A DNA stretch of 64,000 bases from JAAFHI01 sp039793685 (GCA_039793685.1 JBDRAL010000037.1:1-64000); one strand, 5' to 3'; positions 44,253 through 53,377 are shown, counted from the first letter of the stretch. Numbers and translations are program-made. Notes: a model not told the origin generated them from the sequence alone.

Positions 44253-46656
44253 CGCGGACCTCCTCGAATTCGCCTTCGATAAAATCGGTTTCAAGAATCA
44301 CCGGCGCGCGGCCGTCCATCTGGACGCCGACCGCCGTTTCGTGGTCGTGGCGGGCCTCCGCCGTCGAGCGGTGGGTGAAGCCGTCCGCGCTGTCGATGTC
44401 GAAGCCTTCCAGCCCTTCGTACACCGGGTCGATGTTTTCGCACTTCGACACCGCGCCTTCGAGCGACACCAGCCCCCGCTGGATGAGCGACACGGCCTCG
44501 AACCAGAGCGTCCGGTGGCCGAGCCGCAGGGCGGTCGCGACGAGGACGTTCGAATCCACCTTGCCGAGTTGCGTGCGTTGAAGCTGCGCGTTCCAGATTT
44601 CAAGCGCCGCGACCCGTCCGCGCACGCCCGTGCCGCGTTTTTCCTGACTGTTTTTCTTGCGGCAATGCGGGCATGGCTCGCCGTTGATCATTCCGTCGCT
44701 CGTGAACGGACGGAACACCCGCTGGCGATGCTGACGATCTTCTTCTTCCGAAAGGCCGGACGGAATTTCCGATTCGTCGAGGTGGTAGCCCCAGTCGCGC
44801 AGGCAGTCTTCGAGAAAGCGCAGGTTGAGCGCGAGGTATTCGTCGCGGCGGATGCGTTCGCGCCAGCCGTAGTCGGGTCGTTTGCAGGCATCGCACAGGC
44901 GCGGCAAAAGGTATTGCCGTCCGACGCCGACCAGATTGCCCTTGAGGTCGCCCGCGTCCACGTCGAACCCGCGCAGGCGCGCGACCACTTCAAACGGGTC
45001 GGAGGCGTGGACGCTCGCAAAGGTGAGATGTCCCGTCTGGGCCGCGCTGATCGCGGCGTAAGCGCTTTCCTCGTCGCGGATTTCACCCATAAACAATTGT
45101 TGCGGCGCGCTCCGCAGGGCCGCCCGCAGGTAATCCGACATCTTCATCCCCGCGCCGGTGTTGGCCGTCGTCTGGTCGATGCGGTCCACCCAGGTTTCGA
45201 CCGGGTCCTCGACCGAGCGAATCCGCAGTGACGGATCTTCCTTGAGGTTTTCATTGAGAATCGCGAGCAGGGTGTCGCTTTTGCCGCTCCCCGTCGGGCC
45301 GCACATCAGGAACAGGCCCTTGGTTTTACGGCGGATGAAGTCGATGTCGCGGCGCTGGAACGGCGTCAGCCCGATGTCGTCGAGGGTGCGGACCTTTTGC
45401 GTCCCGCGCAGGATGCGGATGCAGGCCATCGGAATCTGGAAGCCGTTTTCGGTCGAGTGCGCGAGCGGGTGGATGTCCACCGGGGAAATGCTGACGCGGC
45501 CCGCGAAGGATTCCTCCTGGCCGGTCCGTTTGTTGACCGTGCCGAGGCCGAGTTGAAGTTTCCCGTCGTTGATGCCGAGCGGTTTGAACTTTCCGATCTG
45601 CGCCATCTTGGCGAGGTGGTTGATGATGAGACGGTAGGTTCCGGGCGAAATCGAGAGCGGCGGCTGAAACTGGCTGCGTCCGTCGATGACGAATTCGATG
45701 TCCATCCGGCGGTTGAGAAAGTCGTAGCGCAGCAGGCAGTCGTTGGCGTTGGCGTGAAAGGCTGATTGAAGAATCCGCCGGATTGTGTTTTCCGTCCGCG
45801 ATTCCTCGCGCTGGTCTTCCGCCGCCGTTTCCTCGTTGCCGATGCTGTCGGCGAAGTCGCGCATCTGGGCGGCAAGCTGCTGCGCTTCGTGTCCGGCGAT
45901 GCCCGAACCGCCGTTGCGCGGAAAAAGGTCTTCGAGGCGGCGTTCGATGTCGCCGACGGGGCATTCGACCCGTTCGAGTTCAATCGGCGTCCCGGCGGGG
46001 AGATTGGTCGTGGCGGCGATCCGCTGGCGGAATTCGGGATTGCGGAGTTGCAGTCGGAGCCAGTCCCAGCCGTTCGCGCTGGCTGAATGGACGACCAGTT
46101 TTCGGTCCGCGATTTCCTTGATGAGAATGAGGTGCTGTTCGACTTCGCCGCGCGTGAGCAGCGTCGCGAGCGGGAAGTTGTCGCCCGAACCGAGTGCGCG
46201 GAATCCGCCGGTCGAGGCCACGGCGCGCGTCACGGGCGGAGGCGCGACGGGCACGGTGGAAGAAGGTTGAACCACCGGCGGAATCAGCGCGGGCGGCGCG
46301 ACCGGAGCGAACGAACCCGTGTCGCCGTACACTTTTCGCCGTGCCCGAATGACTTCTTCATCGGGAAACGGCGTCACGCGCGGTTGAAGGTAGGCGGTTT
46401 CGGTCGCGTTCAGCCCGAGCGCGTTCGCCAGCCGCCGCCGAAACGCGGTTTCGTTCATCAGCGCCCGCGCCGCCCCGCCCGCCGCCTCGGCGTGCGACTG
46501 TTCGACGGCGAAACAGACGAGCGTCTGGTCGAGGACGACCTTTTCCAGAATGAACCGCCCCTGTTCGGCCACCGCGCGCGGCACGAGCGCGGCGATTTCC
46601 GGTTGCGGACGCAGGGCCGAAGCCCACAGCGATTTGATGCCCTTTGAAAACAGCAT
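44230..46656 (-). CDS. pilB: PilB/GspE-type assembly ATPase, divergent
   Basis: An 808-residue ATPase. The N-terminal 300 residues are poorly conserved. The motor domain (about 310-640) has Walker A CGPTGSGKSDTLLAI near 451, Asp box IRSVEDPVETWVDR, Walker B LFMGEIRDEESA near 520 and His box TGHLTFASVHASD. A zinc-binding set follows (CDACKRP and CPHCRKK). The C-terminus is long. The Walker B region reads SAPQQLFMGEIRD where DPDxILVGEIRD is usual, so it is an outlying member. It powers pilus extension, or a related type II-like step. Confidence 0.86.
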   Translation of the reverse strand: MLFSKGIKSLWASALRPQPEIAALVPRAVAEQGRFILEKVVLDQTLVCFAVEQSHAEAAGGAARALMNETAFRRRLANALGLNATETAYLQPRVTPFPDEEVIRARRKVYGDTGSFAPVAPPALIPPVVQPSSTVPVAPPPVTRAVASTGGFRALGSGDNFPLATLLTRGEVEQHLILIKEIADRKLVVHSASANGWDWLRLQLRNPEFRQRIAATTNLPAGTPIELERVECPVGDIERRLEDLFPRNGGSGIAGHEAQQLAAQMRDFADSIGNEETAAEDQREESRTENTIRRILQSAFHANANDCLLRYDFLNRRMDIEFVIDGRSQFQPPLSISPGTYRLIINHLAKMAQIGKFKPLGINDGKLQLGLGTVNKRTGQEESFAGRVSISPVDIHPLAHSTENGFQIPMACIRILRGTQKVRTLDDIGLTPFQRRDIDFIRRKTKGLFLMCGPTGSGKSDTLLAILNENLKEDPSLRIRSVEDPVETWVDRIDQTTANTGAGMKMSDYLRAALRSAPQQLFMGEIRDEESAYAAISAAQTGHLTFASVHASDPFEVVARLRGFDVDAGDLKGNLVGVGRQYLLPRLCDACKRPDYGWRERIRRDEYLALNLRFLEDCLRDWGYHLDESEIPSGLSEEEDRQHRQRVFRPFTSDGMINGEPCPHCRKKNSQEKRGTGVRGRVAALEIWNAQLQRTQLGKVDSNVLVATALRLGHRTLWFEAVSLIQRGLVSLEGAVSKCENIDPVYEGLEGFDIDSADGFTHRSTAEARHDHETAVGVQMDGRAPVILETDFIEGEFEEVRDGDGGNR

Positions 46657-46675
46657 GGCGTTTTCCGTTCGAAGG

Positions 46676-47218
46676 TCAGAAGGCGGCGTTCAGGCCCGGC
46701 AGTTCGGCGGTCGCGCGGTCGTCCTGCCGGATGGCCTTGCGGTGGAGCAGTTCGAAGCGGTCGTCGCTCTGGAACATGGCGGCGTCGCGGCGTCCGCGCG
46801 CCTCGACCTGAAGCTGCTCGACGGCGACCGGCAGGGCGTAGCCGAGTTTGTCGAAGTGCGTGCGGTACGACTCGTGAACCGCCCGCATCCCGTCGCGGTC
46901 GATTTTCAGGCGGACGGTGGCGGTTTCGACGCGACCCGGCCCGTACGACTCGTGCCAGACCCGGCTGCCCGGCTGAAACTTCGAGCGGAAATCGAAAAAC
47001 GCGGTTTCCATTTTGTCCGCCGCGATCAGCATCCGGTCGTTGACGACGCCGACCTCGACGTTCTGCTCGGCGAGTTCGACCACGAATTCGATCTTGCGGC
47101 GGTTGTCCTCGCGGTCGGCTTCGACGGTCAGGTTGATCGCGCGGACGATTCCCGCGCCGTAACTGGCATGAATCACCGGCTGGTCCGGCATGAATCTCGG
47201 TTGGAGGGTGATGAGCAT
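46676..47218 (-). CDS. Unknown protein with two V-H-x-SYGxGxV repeats in the pilus operon
   Basis: A 180-residue protein not assigned to a family. Two copies of a short motif are visible: VIHASYGAGIVRAI near residue 15 and VWHESYGPGRVETA near 87. This resembles the small beta-barrel (Tudor/KOW/CarD-like) segments that bind protein or nucleic acid. The rest is mixed alpha/beta without membrane segments. It has a good AAAGGAAAGGAA ribosome binding site and lies between pilO and pilB genes, so a role in the pilus machine is likely but unknown. Confidence 0.65.
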   Translation of the reverse strand: MLITLQPRFMPDQPVIHASYGAGIVRAINLTVEADREDNRRKIEFVVELAEQNVEVGVVNDRMLIAADKMETAFFDFRSKFQPGSRVWHESYGPGRVETATVRLKIDRDGMRAVHESYRTHFDKLGYALPVAVEQLQVEARGRRDAAMFQSDDRFELLHRKAIRQDDRATAELPGLNAAF

Positions 47219-47240
47219 CTGCGTTTCCTTTCCTTTTTTT

Positions 47241-47353
47241 CGATTGAAGATTGAAGATTTTCGATTGAAGACCTTTTTATTTTTGATTGGAGATTGAAGG
47301 TTTTCGATTTCGGAATGGTTTTTTCTTCAATCGAAAATCTTCAATCGAAAATC
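47241..47353. repeat. Inverted heptamer array, GATTGAA family
   Basis: GATTGAA units occupy 47241-47300 and their complement 47324-47353, in the gap after the pilO-like gene. In the gene direction the TGA stop of pilO is itself part of the first unit (CTGATTTTCGATTG). Confidence 0.92.
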
Positions 47354-47930
47354 AGTTGGCGCGATATGTCGGATTCAGAATCGGATTCTTCTTGTCTTCC
47401 TCGGACGGGAAATCGACCGGGATGTTGGCGTCGAGGGTGATCGTGACGGTGCCGGTCGGCTTGCCGTCGAATTCCGCGCTCCGGACGATGATCAGCCGGT
47501 TGCAGTCGGCGACCCACTTCAGAACGTTGCGGATATCGCCGAACTCCCCGCGCAGCACGATCTTGTGGGGACTTTCATTGAGTCCCTTGCGGTAGGGCGC
47601 GTGGCGGTTGTCGAGCGTGACGAGCGTGACGCGGTTGCGCGCGGCGGCGGTCCGGAAGTCTTCGAGGACCTTGCCGAGTTCCTGTTCCGAAGGCAGCAGG
47701 GCGCTCACCTCGGCGTAGCGCTGGCGGATACGCTCGATCTCGGAGAGCAGCGTGTTGCGCTCGGCGCGAAAGCGGTTGTTCTGCTGGTTCTTTTCGTTGA
47801 GCTTGACCAGCGTGCCGTTGAGTTTGTCCGCGGTTGCCTGTTGGTCGGCGACGAGCAGGAAATACACGCCGTACCACGCGAAGCAGCCCGCGATTCCCGC
47901 CGCCGCCAGAAACATCAGAATTGAACGCAT
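47352..47930 (-). CDS. pilO: PilO-like inner-membrane alignment protein
   Basis: A 192-residue bitopic protein with one N-terminal membrane segment (about 4-26), a periplasmic coiled coil (about 30-75, QQATADKLNGTLVKLNEKN) and a ferredoxin-like C-terminal domain (ESPHKIVLRGEFGDIRNVLKWVADCNRL in two parts: HKIVLRGEFGDIRNVL and KWVADCNRL). This is the PilO layout and length. With PilM, PilN and PilP it aligns the inner platform with the secretin. It has an AAAGGAAA ribosome binding site. Confidence 0.82.
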   Translation of the reverse strand: MRSILMFLAAAGIAGCFAWYGVYFLLVADQQATADKLNGTLVKLNEKNQQNNRFRAERNTLLSEIERIRQRYAEVSALLPSEQELGKVLEDFRTAAARNRVTLVTLDNRHAPYRKGLNESPHKIVLRGEFGDIRNVLKWVADCNRLIIVRSAEFDGKPTGTVTITLDANIPVDFPSEEDKKNPILNPTYRAN

Positions 47931-47943
47931 CTTCTTTTTCCTT

Positions 47944-48027
47944 TCGATTGAAGATTGAAGATTGAAGATTTTCGATTTCGGAACGGTTTTTTCTTCAATC
48001 GGAAATCTTCAATCTTCAATCGAAAAT
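47944..48027. repeat. Inverted heptamer array, GATTGAA family
   Basis: GATTGAA units at 47944-47973 pair with the complementary arm at 47992-48027. The array fills the gap between the fused pilM-pilN gene and pilO. The TGA stop of the fused gene borders the first unit directly (TGATTTTCGATTGAAG). Confidence 0.92.
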
Positions 48028-49610
48028 CACTGCACCGTCTGCGGCGGCGCGGCCTGTCCGGTTGCTCGCACCAGTTCCTGCCCGACCGTTTCGGCGGGAA
48101 GCGCCCCGGTGGCGATTTTCCCGGTGTAGGTGCAGGTAATCGTGATCTGGCACTTCGTTTCGCCGGTCTGGTTGAGGTTGGTCTGGACGTCCGAAAACCG
48201 TCCGCTCGATTCGAGCGACTGCACGAACCGGCTCGCGATGGCCCCGACATCCACCGTCGGCGCGCTCGGCGTGGTCGTCAGGTCGCTGCCCGCCGGTTTC
48301 GGCGCGGCCGTGGCGCTGCCGGTCGTGACGTAGCCCTCGATGACGACGGTCCGTTCCTTGATGGTGAGTTTTGAAAGCACCAGCCCGGCGGGACTGCCCG
48401 TCCCGACATCGGTCGTGATGGTGAAGGCCGCGATCTGGCCCTCGCGCTGCGCCGTGATGGTCTGAATCCGCTGGTTCAGCACTTCCTTGGCTTTTTTCAG
48501 GTAAGCGGCTTCCTTCTCGATGGCCGTGTTGGCGGCCTCCTCGATTTTGGCTTTCTCGATGGCCGCCTGGAGATCGGACGTGCGGCGCAGGGCGCGGACG
48601 TACTGCGTGGCCCCGACCGCGAGTCCGCCGATGAGTCCGGCGGCGACGCCCGCCGCCGCGCCGCGCTTCATCCAGCCGGTCGCCCGGTCGCCGAGTTTCG
48701 CAATCGACTGGACGCCCGCCGTCAGCCCCGTCCCGGCGCGCTGACGGTCGGGACGGAGCGTGCCGGTGAAATCCGCCCCGACGCCCTCCGCGACCTGATG
48801 GCAGGCGGCGGTGAGCAGCGCCGCCATTCCCCAGCGGGTGAGCGGCTTGCCGAGATTGCCGAATTCGATGCCTTCGTCTTCAAGTTGAAGGTTGTTGCGG
48901 CCCGCGCGGTTCGCGCTCGCCTGGGCCACCACGAGCTGACCGGTTTCGATGACGCTGACGTATTCCACCGCCGTCAGTTCGCGAACCCAGTTGAACACGT
49001 TGTTGTTGAGGTAGGCGGGCGTCCAGCCACCGATGATCACGCTTTCCGCGTTGCCGACCGGCGTTTTCAGAAACAGCCGTTCGAGCGCGTCGCGGACGGC
49101 GTCGGTCGTCACGTCGGCGGGCGTTTCCACGTCGTACGCCACCAGTTCCGCCCGGTTGAACATCAGCAGGTGAATCCGCTCGGCGGTGAACCAGAGCAGG
49201 AGCGTCCGCCCGGACCGGGGCAGCGCCTCGGCGAGCGAAATTTCCGCCAGCGCGGCCACGCAGCCCGCCTCGCTCAGAATGTAGTCCGCGCGGGCGGGGA
49301 GTTCCTCGGCGGGCGCTTCCGATTGCAGCCGCGTCGCGCCGAGCCGCGCCGGGTAGGTCGCGCGATACACGCCGGGCGTTGCGGGGCGGTTTTCCTTCGG
49401 GCCGACAATCGTCGTGTATCCGTGGCCGACCGCGACTACCGCCACTTCCTCGCGCGCGGGAGCGAGGGCGCGCAGGTCAGCGACGGCGTCCTCGAACGCC
49501 GCGTACCGGCTGGCGTGCTGGATTTCGAGCCGGAGGGCGCTCCGGCTCAGGTTTGAAACGAGCGCGCCGAAAAACAGGTCGCGATCCTTGATGACGGCAA
49601 CGTACATCAT
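48027..49610 (-). CDS. Fused PilM-PilN-like protein
   Basis: A 527-residue protein that joins two pilus components. Residues 1-300 are an actin-like PilM-type domain (VAVIKDRDLFFGALV, LLLWFTAERIHLLMFNRAEL, WGMAALLTAACHQVAEGV). A membrane segment at about 312-335 (AAGVAAGLIGGLAVGATQYV), a coiled coil (about 345-395) and a periplasmic domain with repeated Thr-rich strands look like PilN. In most bacteria these are two proteins that bind through the PilN N-terminus. It overlaps the HD-GYP gene as ATGATGA. Confidence 0.75.
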   Translation of the reverse strand: MMYVAVIKDRDLFFGALVSNLSRSALRLEIQHASRYAAFEDAVADLRALAPAREEVAVVAVGHGYTTIVGPKENRPATPGVYRATYPARLGATRLQSEAPAEELPARADYILSEAGCVAALAEISLAEALPRSGRTLLLWFTAERIHLLMFNRAELVAYDVETPADVTTDAVRDALERLFLKTPVGNAESVIIGGWTPAYLNNNVFNWVRELTAVEYVSVIETGQLVVAQASANRAGRNNLQLEDEGIEFGNLGKPLTRWGMAALLTAACHQVAEGVGADFTGTLRPDRQRAGTGLTAGVQSIAKLGDRATGWMKRGAAAGVAAGLIGGLAVGATQYVRALRRTSDLQAAIEKAKIEEAANTAIEKEAAYLKKAKEVLNQRIQTITAQREGQIAAFTITTDVGTGSPAGLVLSKLTIKERTVVIEGYVTTGSATAAPKPAGSDLTTTPSAPTVDVGAIASRFVQSLESSGRFSDVQTNLNQTGETKCQITITCTYTGKIATGALPAETVGQELVRATGQAAPPQTVQ

Positions 49611-50302
49611 CGGTTGATTCCCTCCGTGACCGCCGCGGCGGCGGTCCTGTGCGTTTCGACGCAGTCGAGAAAGGCTGAAAACAGTCGGGGATCGAAGCGT
49701 CCGGCGGCGTTCTGCGTCCGCATGTCCGCCACCACGGTCGCGTGGGCGAGCGGACAGGGCCGGTAGGGCCGGACTTCGATGCTGGCCATGTAGTAATCGG
49801 CGATGTGGACAATCCGGGCCGTGACCGGAAGCGCGTCACCGACTGGGCCGCCGCCGGGATAGCCCCCACCGCCGAACCAAGCGTGATGCAGCAGCGCCGC
49901 CTGCGCGATTTCCTCGGGGGCGTCGGCTTCCTTCAGCAGCCGCGCGCCGTGCGTGACGTGGGTTTCCATCCGCCGCCGTTCATCCGCGTCGAAGACATGC
50001 GTCGCGAGCCGGATTTCCGCCGCCACGAGCGTTTTCCCGATGTCGTGCAGAAAACCCGCGTGGCGGATGAGTTCGGCGGACTCGGCGGTCAGTTCCGCCC
50101 CCCAGACCCGCCCGGCGATGGCGACCGCCAGATCGCCGACGGTCGCGCCGTGCGCGGCCAGCGAGTAGGCGCTCCCGGCGTAGGCGTCGCGCATCCGGCT
50201 TTCAAATGCCTCCAGCCGGTCGCTCGCCCGCCACGCGGCCCAGCGCGGGGCATCCGCCGGACGCGGCGGCGCAAAATTACGGTTCGTAAACGACGACATC
50301 AC
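49607..50302 (-). CDS. HD-GYP-type phosphodiesterase-like protein in the pilus operon
   Basis: A 231-residue cytosolic protein. The HD motif is FLHDIGKTLV near residue 90, with further ligands in HVTHGARLLKEA and LLHHAWFGGGGYPGG, where GYP is intact, and ARIVHIADYYMAS. These match HD-GYP domains, which hydrolyse cyclic-di-GMP or related dinucleotides. The HHExxDGxGYP segment is changed to HHAWFGGGGYPGG, so activity is not certain. The start is GTG 50302 or the next codon, ATG 50299, with GGAG upstream. It overlaps both neighbours. Confidence 0.8.
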   Translation of the reverse strand: MMSSFTNRNFAPPRPADAPRWAAWRASDRLEAFESRMRDAYAGSAYSLAAHGATVGDLAVAIAGRVWGAELTAESAELIRHAGFLHDIGKTLVAAEIRLATHVFDADERRRMETHVTHGARLLKEADAPEEIAQAALLHHAWFGGGGYPGGGPVGDALPVTARIVHIADYYMASIEVRPYRPCPLAHATVVADMRTQNAAGRFDPRLFSAFLDCVETHRTAAAAVTEGINR

Positions 50303-51137
50303 GGTTCGTTATCTCCTGTCTGGCGGCGGTCACTTTCACGACCGCGATGTTCGAATACACAGCAACCACCGTGCCATAACCGATCACGACCGGCGGCAAT
50401 TCCGCGCGGGCCGGGTCGCGCCGCAGCGTTTCAAGGTTCGGATTGGAATTGACGAGCGGGGCCTGGACCGGCGCGAGCCGGGAATCGCCCGAAAAATACG
50501 GGCTGCGCGGCCCGGACTGGCTCTCGACGTAGCGTCCGACCGATTCCGCGCCGACCGCGTGCCGGAACGTCACTTTCTGGCCCGCGATAAACTTCGCTTC
50601 CGGTTGAACCACAAACACCAGATCAGCCGCGCTCGCGGCGGAAGGCCGTTGCGGAACCACCACCAGCGGCGCGACCGTCGCTACACCCGGAACGGCGCTC
50701 GCAGTGGAGGGCTTTTCGCTGGCGAAATCGAGCGGAAGCAACCGGTCGCCGTTGAGGATTTCACGATTCGAGCCGGTGACTTCAATCCGGGCGGAGTCGG
50801 CGGTCACCGTGAGGACGCGCGCGCGTCCGATCGGTAAAACCATGCGTCCGAGCGGCTGTTTCGTTTGCGGATGCCTGATGTCGCCGAAATCCCGGACGAT
50901 CGCCAGTTCAAAGCCCTCCGCGAGGCCGTCTTTCTTTCCGCGATTGATAAACAGCCGGTCGCCGGTCGCGAATTCATGCCGCTCGGGTTCGACTTCGGAC
51001 CCGATGACGCGCGGCGCGGTTTCGGGAATCCGTCCGATGAAGCCGTAGGCGATTTCCGGCGTCGGTCCGATTTTTTCCTGAGCCGTGACGGTCAGGCCAA
51101 GTGTCAGAAAACAAAGCAGAAACAGAATCCGGTTCAT
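50277..51137 (-). CDS. Exported protein of unknown function in the pilus operon
   Basis: A 286-residue protein with a clear signal peptide (MNRILFLLCFLTLGLTVTAQ). Two similar segments, GDRLFINRGKKDGLAEG and IAGQKVTFRHAVG/GRYVE, recall the C-terminal domain of FlgT and LysM-associated proteins, where a beta-barrel binds near the cell wall. I cannot place it in a known pilus family; a link to peptidoglycan at the secretin is possible. I start at ATG 51137 with GGAGG seven bases upstream; it overlaps the pilP-like stop. Confidence 0.68.
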   Translation of the reverse strand: MNRILFLLCFLTLGLTVTAQEKIGPTPEIAYGFIGRIPETAPRVIGSEVEPERHEFATGDRLFINRGKKDGLAEGFELAIVRDFGDIRHPQTKQPLGRMVLPIGRARVLTVTADSARIEVTGSNREILNGDRLLPLDFASEKPSTASAVPGVATVAPLVVVPQRPSAASAADLVFVVQPEAKFIAGQKVTFRHAVGAESVGRYVESQSGPRSPYFSGDSRLAPVQAPLVNSNPNLETLRRDPARAELPPVVIGYGTVVAVYSNIAVVKVTAARQEITNRDVVVYEP

Positions 51138-51724
51138 TGGGGGGCCTCCACGGTCACGGTCGTCGGCTTGCGCTTGATCTTGCCGTTGTTGAGTTCGGTC
51201 AGTTCTTCCCACTCGATTTCCGCGATGTGGCGCGGGTCGCCCGCCATCTGCTTCGTGGAAATCTTCTTGAGAACCGCGTTCCAGAGCGCCGCGCCGGGCA
51301 TCAGCAGGGCGGTGTATTCCCCGTTGCGGAACGACACGAGAATCCCCGTCTTCCCCTGGGTCTTCACCACGCCCTGAACCTTGACTTCATCAAGGGTGAA
51401 CCGCCGGTACGCGGGCAGGTCCGGCGCGGTCCTGCGTTTTTCGTTCCACTGTTTGTACCGCTCGGCGTACTCCGGAATCGGTTTCGGCTCGTCGGCTTTT
51501 GTCAGCTTGACCGACTGGTCGCGGAACGGATTCCGCTTGCCGGGCAGCGAGTCCGGCACGACCAGCGTCGGCGCGGGCGGCGGATTTCCGGGTTTCCCGG
51601 CGGATTGCCCGCTTTGCGTCGGCGCGGCCTGCCCCGGTTGCGCCGGTTGCTGGACGGCGACCGCCGGTACGACCACGAGCAGGCCGAGTACCGAAAGCGC
51701 CGGATGAAGAAAGGTGGTTTTCAT
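51134..51724 (-). CDS. pilP: PilP-like periplasmic protein
   Basis: A 196-residue exported protein. The signal (FLHPALSVLGLLVVVPAVA) leads to a Pro/Gln-rich linker, then RNPFRDQSV and the beta domain with RRFTLDEVKVQGVVKTQGKTGILVS in pieces FTLDEVKVQGVV and GKTGILVSF. This is the PilP pattern: a lipoprotein-like tether that joins PilN/O to the secretin, although no lipobox Cys is evident. It follows pilQ by 18 bases and has GGAGG upstream. Confidence 0.83.
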   Translation of the reverse strand: MKTTFLHPALSVLGLLVVVPAVAVQQPAQPGQAAPTQSGQSAGKPGNPPPAPTLVVPDSLPGKRNPFRDQSVKLTKADEPKPIPEYAERYKQWNEKRRTAPDLPAYRRFTLDEVKVQGVVKTQGKTGILVSFRNGEYTALLMPGAALWNAVLKKISTKQMAGDPRHIAEIEWEELTELNNGKIKRKPTTVTVEAPQ

Positions 51725-51742
51725 CGGTTTTTCCTCCGGCGG

Positions 51743-53341
51743 TTACGGCAGTTTCGGGACATCGGGTTTGGCCGTGGTCGGCGCGGGCGCGGGTTTCGCC
51801 TCCGTCACCGCCCGGATCGGCACGCCGGTGAGGTCGCCGAGATTGATGTTTTCGGAGCGAATGATCTCGACCGTCTGCGGAACGCCTTCCGAAGCGCCGT
51901 TGGTCACCCGAACCGTCAGAAAGAAAAGGAGTTCGTTGCTTTCGCGGGCGTTCTGACGACGTTTGAACAGTTCGCCGAAGAGCGGAATCTTGCCGAGTCC
52001 GGGCGTCTGCTGGATCGTGCTGGATTCGGCGTCGATGGCGATGCCGCCGATGAGCGCGCTGCCGCCGTTTTCGAGTTCGAATTCGTTCGTGAGCGACTGC
52101 TTATTGATTGGAGGCTGGCCGTTGACGGCGGGCGTCGTGCGATCCACCGAATCGTTGGTGATGCTCAGTCTGAGCTTGACCCGGTTGCCGTCGATGACGT
52201 GCGGGACGGCTTCAATTGAAAGCGTCGCGTTCTGAAACGTGGTCGTGCTGACCACCGCGTTGCCGAGGCCCTGGCCGGAGGTAAAGGGAACGAGCCGCCC
52301 CGATTCGAGTTTCGCCTTTGTGTTGTTGAGGGCGATCACGCGGGGCGTGGAAACCGTCTTGGCGATGCCGCGCTGTTCGGCGAGATTGAGCGCGAAGCTG
52401 ATGTAACCCGTACCAATCAGACCGGTTGTCAGGTTGAGGGCAGTGTTCCCGACCCCTGCGAGATTGCCGTTGCCCCCGGGAGAAAGAAAGAAGGGATTCG
52501 TTCCGTTGGCGGTGGCCAGTTTGCTCGGTGTCTGGGACGGACCGCTGTTCGGTGTCAGCGCGCTGGTGTTGGGCGCGGTCCCGAGGTTGATTCCCGCGCC
52601 GTTTCTTCCGGCGACGCCGACGGCGAGTTGCGTGCCGATGTCGCGGGCGACGCTCCGGTTGGCGACCACGATCCGGGCCTCGATTTCAATCTGGGGCTGC
52701 GCGATGTCGAGCCGGGCGACGATTTTCTTGATGCGTTCGAGGTTTTCGGCAGCGTCGGTGACGATGAGCGTGTTGGTCCGCTCGTCCGCCCGGACGTTCC
52801 CGAACGGCGTCAGGTTCTGTTTCACCAGTTCGACGATGCCGCTCGTGCCGTCTTCCTTGGCATCGATGTGCCGGAGCGGGAAAAACGCGATGGCGGCGGA
52901 GTTCCGGATGAGTTCGCTCTGTCGCTTGCGGCGTTCGGCATCGGCTTCCGTCGCAAGGGTTTCCACTTTGGCGACCCGGATCAGGCCGTGTTCGATCTGG
53001 AAGGCCAGGCCGCGCGATTTGAGAACCGTCCGGAATACCTTGTCCCACGGGACCTTGTTGCACTTCACGTCCACCGTCAGCGCGCCGACTTCCGGATCGG
53101 GGACGAAATTCACCCGGTAGAGGTCGCTCAGCGTCCGCAGAAAATCCTTGAGCTTGATGTCGTAGATGTCGAGCGACAGCGGCTCGCCGACGTAGTTCGG
53201 ATCGTCGAGATCGGCCGTCGCCGGTTCCTGCGGTTTGACCGCCGGGGCCGGCGGGGGCGAAACCCGTCCCGCGTCGGCGGTGTCCTGTGCCTGTGCCGCA
53301 ATACCGAACATGAACAGGCACAATAGAAGTGAAAATCGCAT
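51743..53341 (-). CDS. pilQ: PilQ secretin
   Basis: A 532-residue outer-membrane channel. It has a signal peptide (LLLCLFMFGIAAQAQ), an STN/N0-type domain (LSLDIYDIKLKDFLRTLSD near 55), an N1-type domain (ADERTNTLIVTDAAENLERI near 185) and the secretin barrel (about 215-500) with VSTPRVIALNNTKAKLESG and GLGKIPLFGELFKRR near the C-terminus. It is the exit pore of the type IV pilus. It is shorter than PilQ with AMIN domains. It is the first gene of the pilus operon and follows a sigma-54 promoter sequence by about 180 bases. Confidence 0.93.
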   Translation of the reverse strand: MRFSLLLCLFMFGIAAQAQDTADAGRVSPPPAPAVKPQEPATADLDDPNYVGEPLSLDIYDIKLKDFLRTLSDLYRVNFVPDPEVGALTVDVKCNKVPWDKVFRTVLKSRGLAFQIEHGLIRVAKVETLATEADAERRKRQSELIRNSAAIAFFPLRHIDAKEDGTSGIVELVKQNLTPFGNVRADERTNTLIVTDAAENLERIKKIVARLDIAQPQIEIEARIVVANRSVARDIGTQLAVGVAGRNGAGINLGTAPNTSALTPNSGPSQTPSKLATANGTNPFFLSPGGNGNLAGVGNTALNLTTGLIGTGYISFALNLAEQRGIAKTVSTPRVIALNNTKAKLESGRLVPFTSGQGLGNAVVSTTTFQNATLSIEAVPHVIDGNRVKLRLSITNDSVDRTTPAVNGQPPINKQSLTNEFELENGGSALIGGIAIDAESSTIQQTPGLGKIPLFGELFKRRQNARESNELLFFLTVRVTNGASEGVPQTVEIIRSENINLGDLTGVPIRAVTEAKPAPAPTTAKPDVPKLP

Positions 53342-53377
53342 GGCGTCCTCTCAGGGGAGTGATGTCTTGAAGAATGC

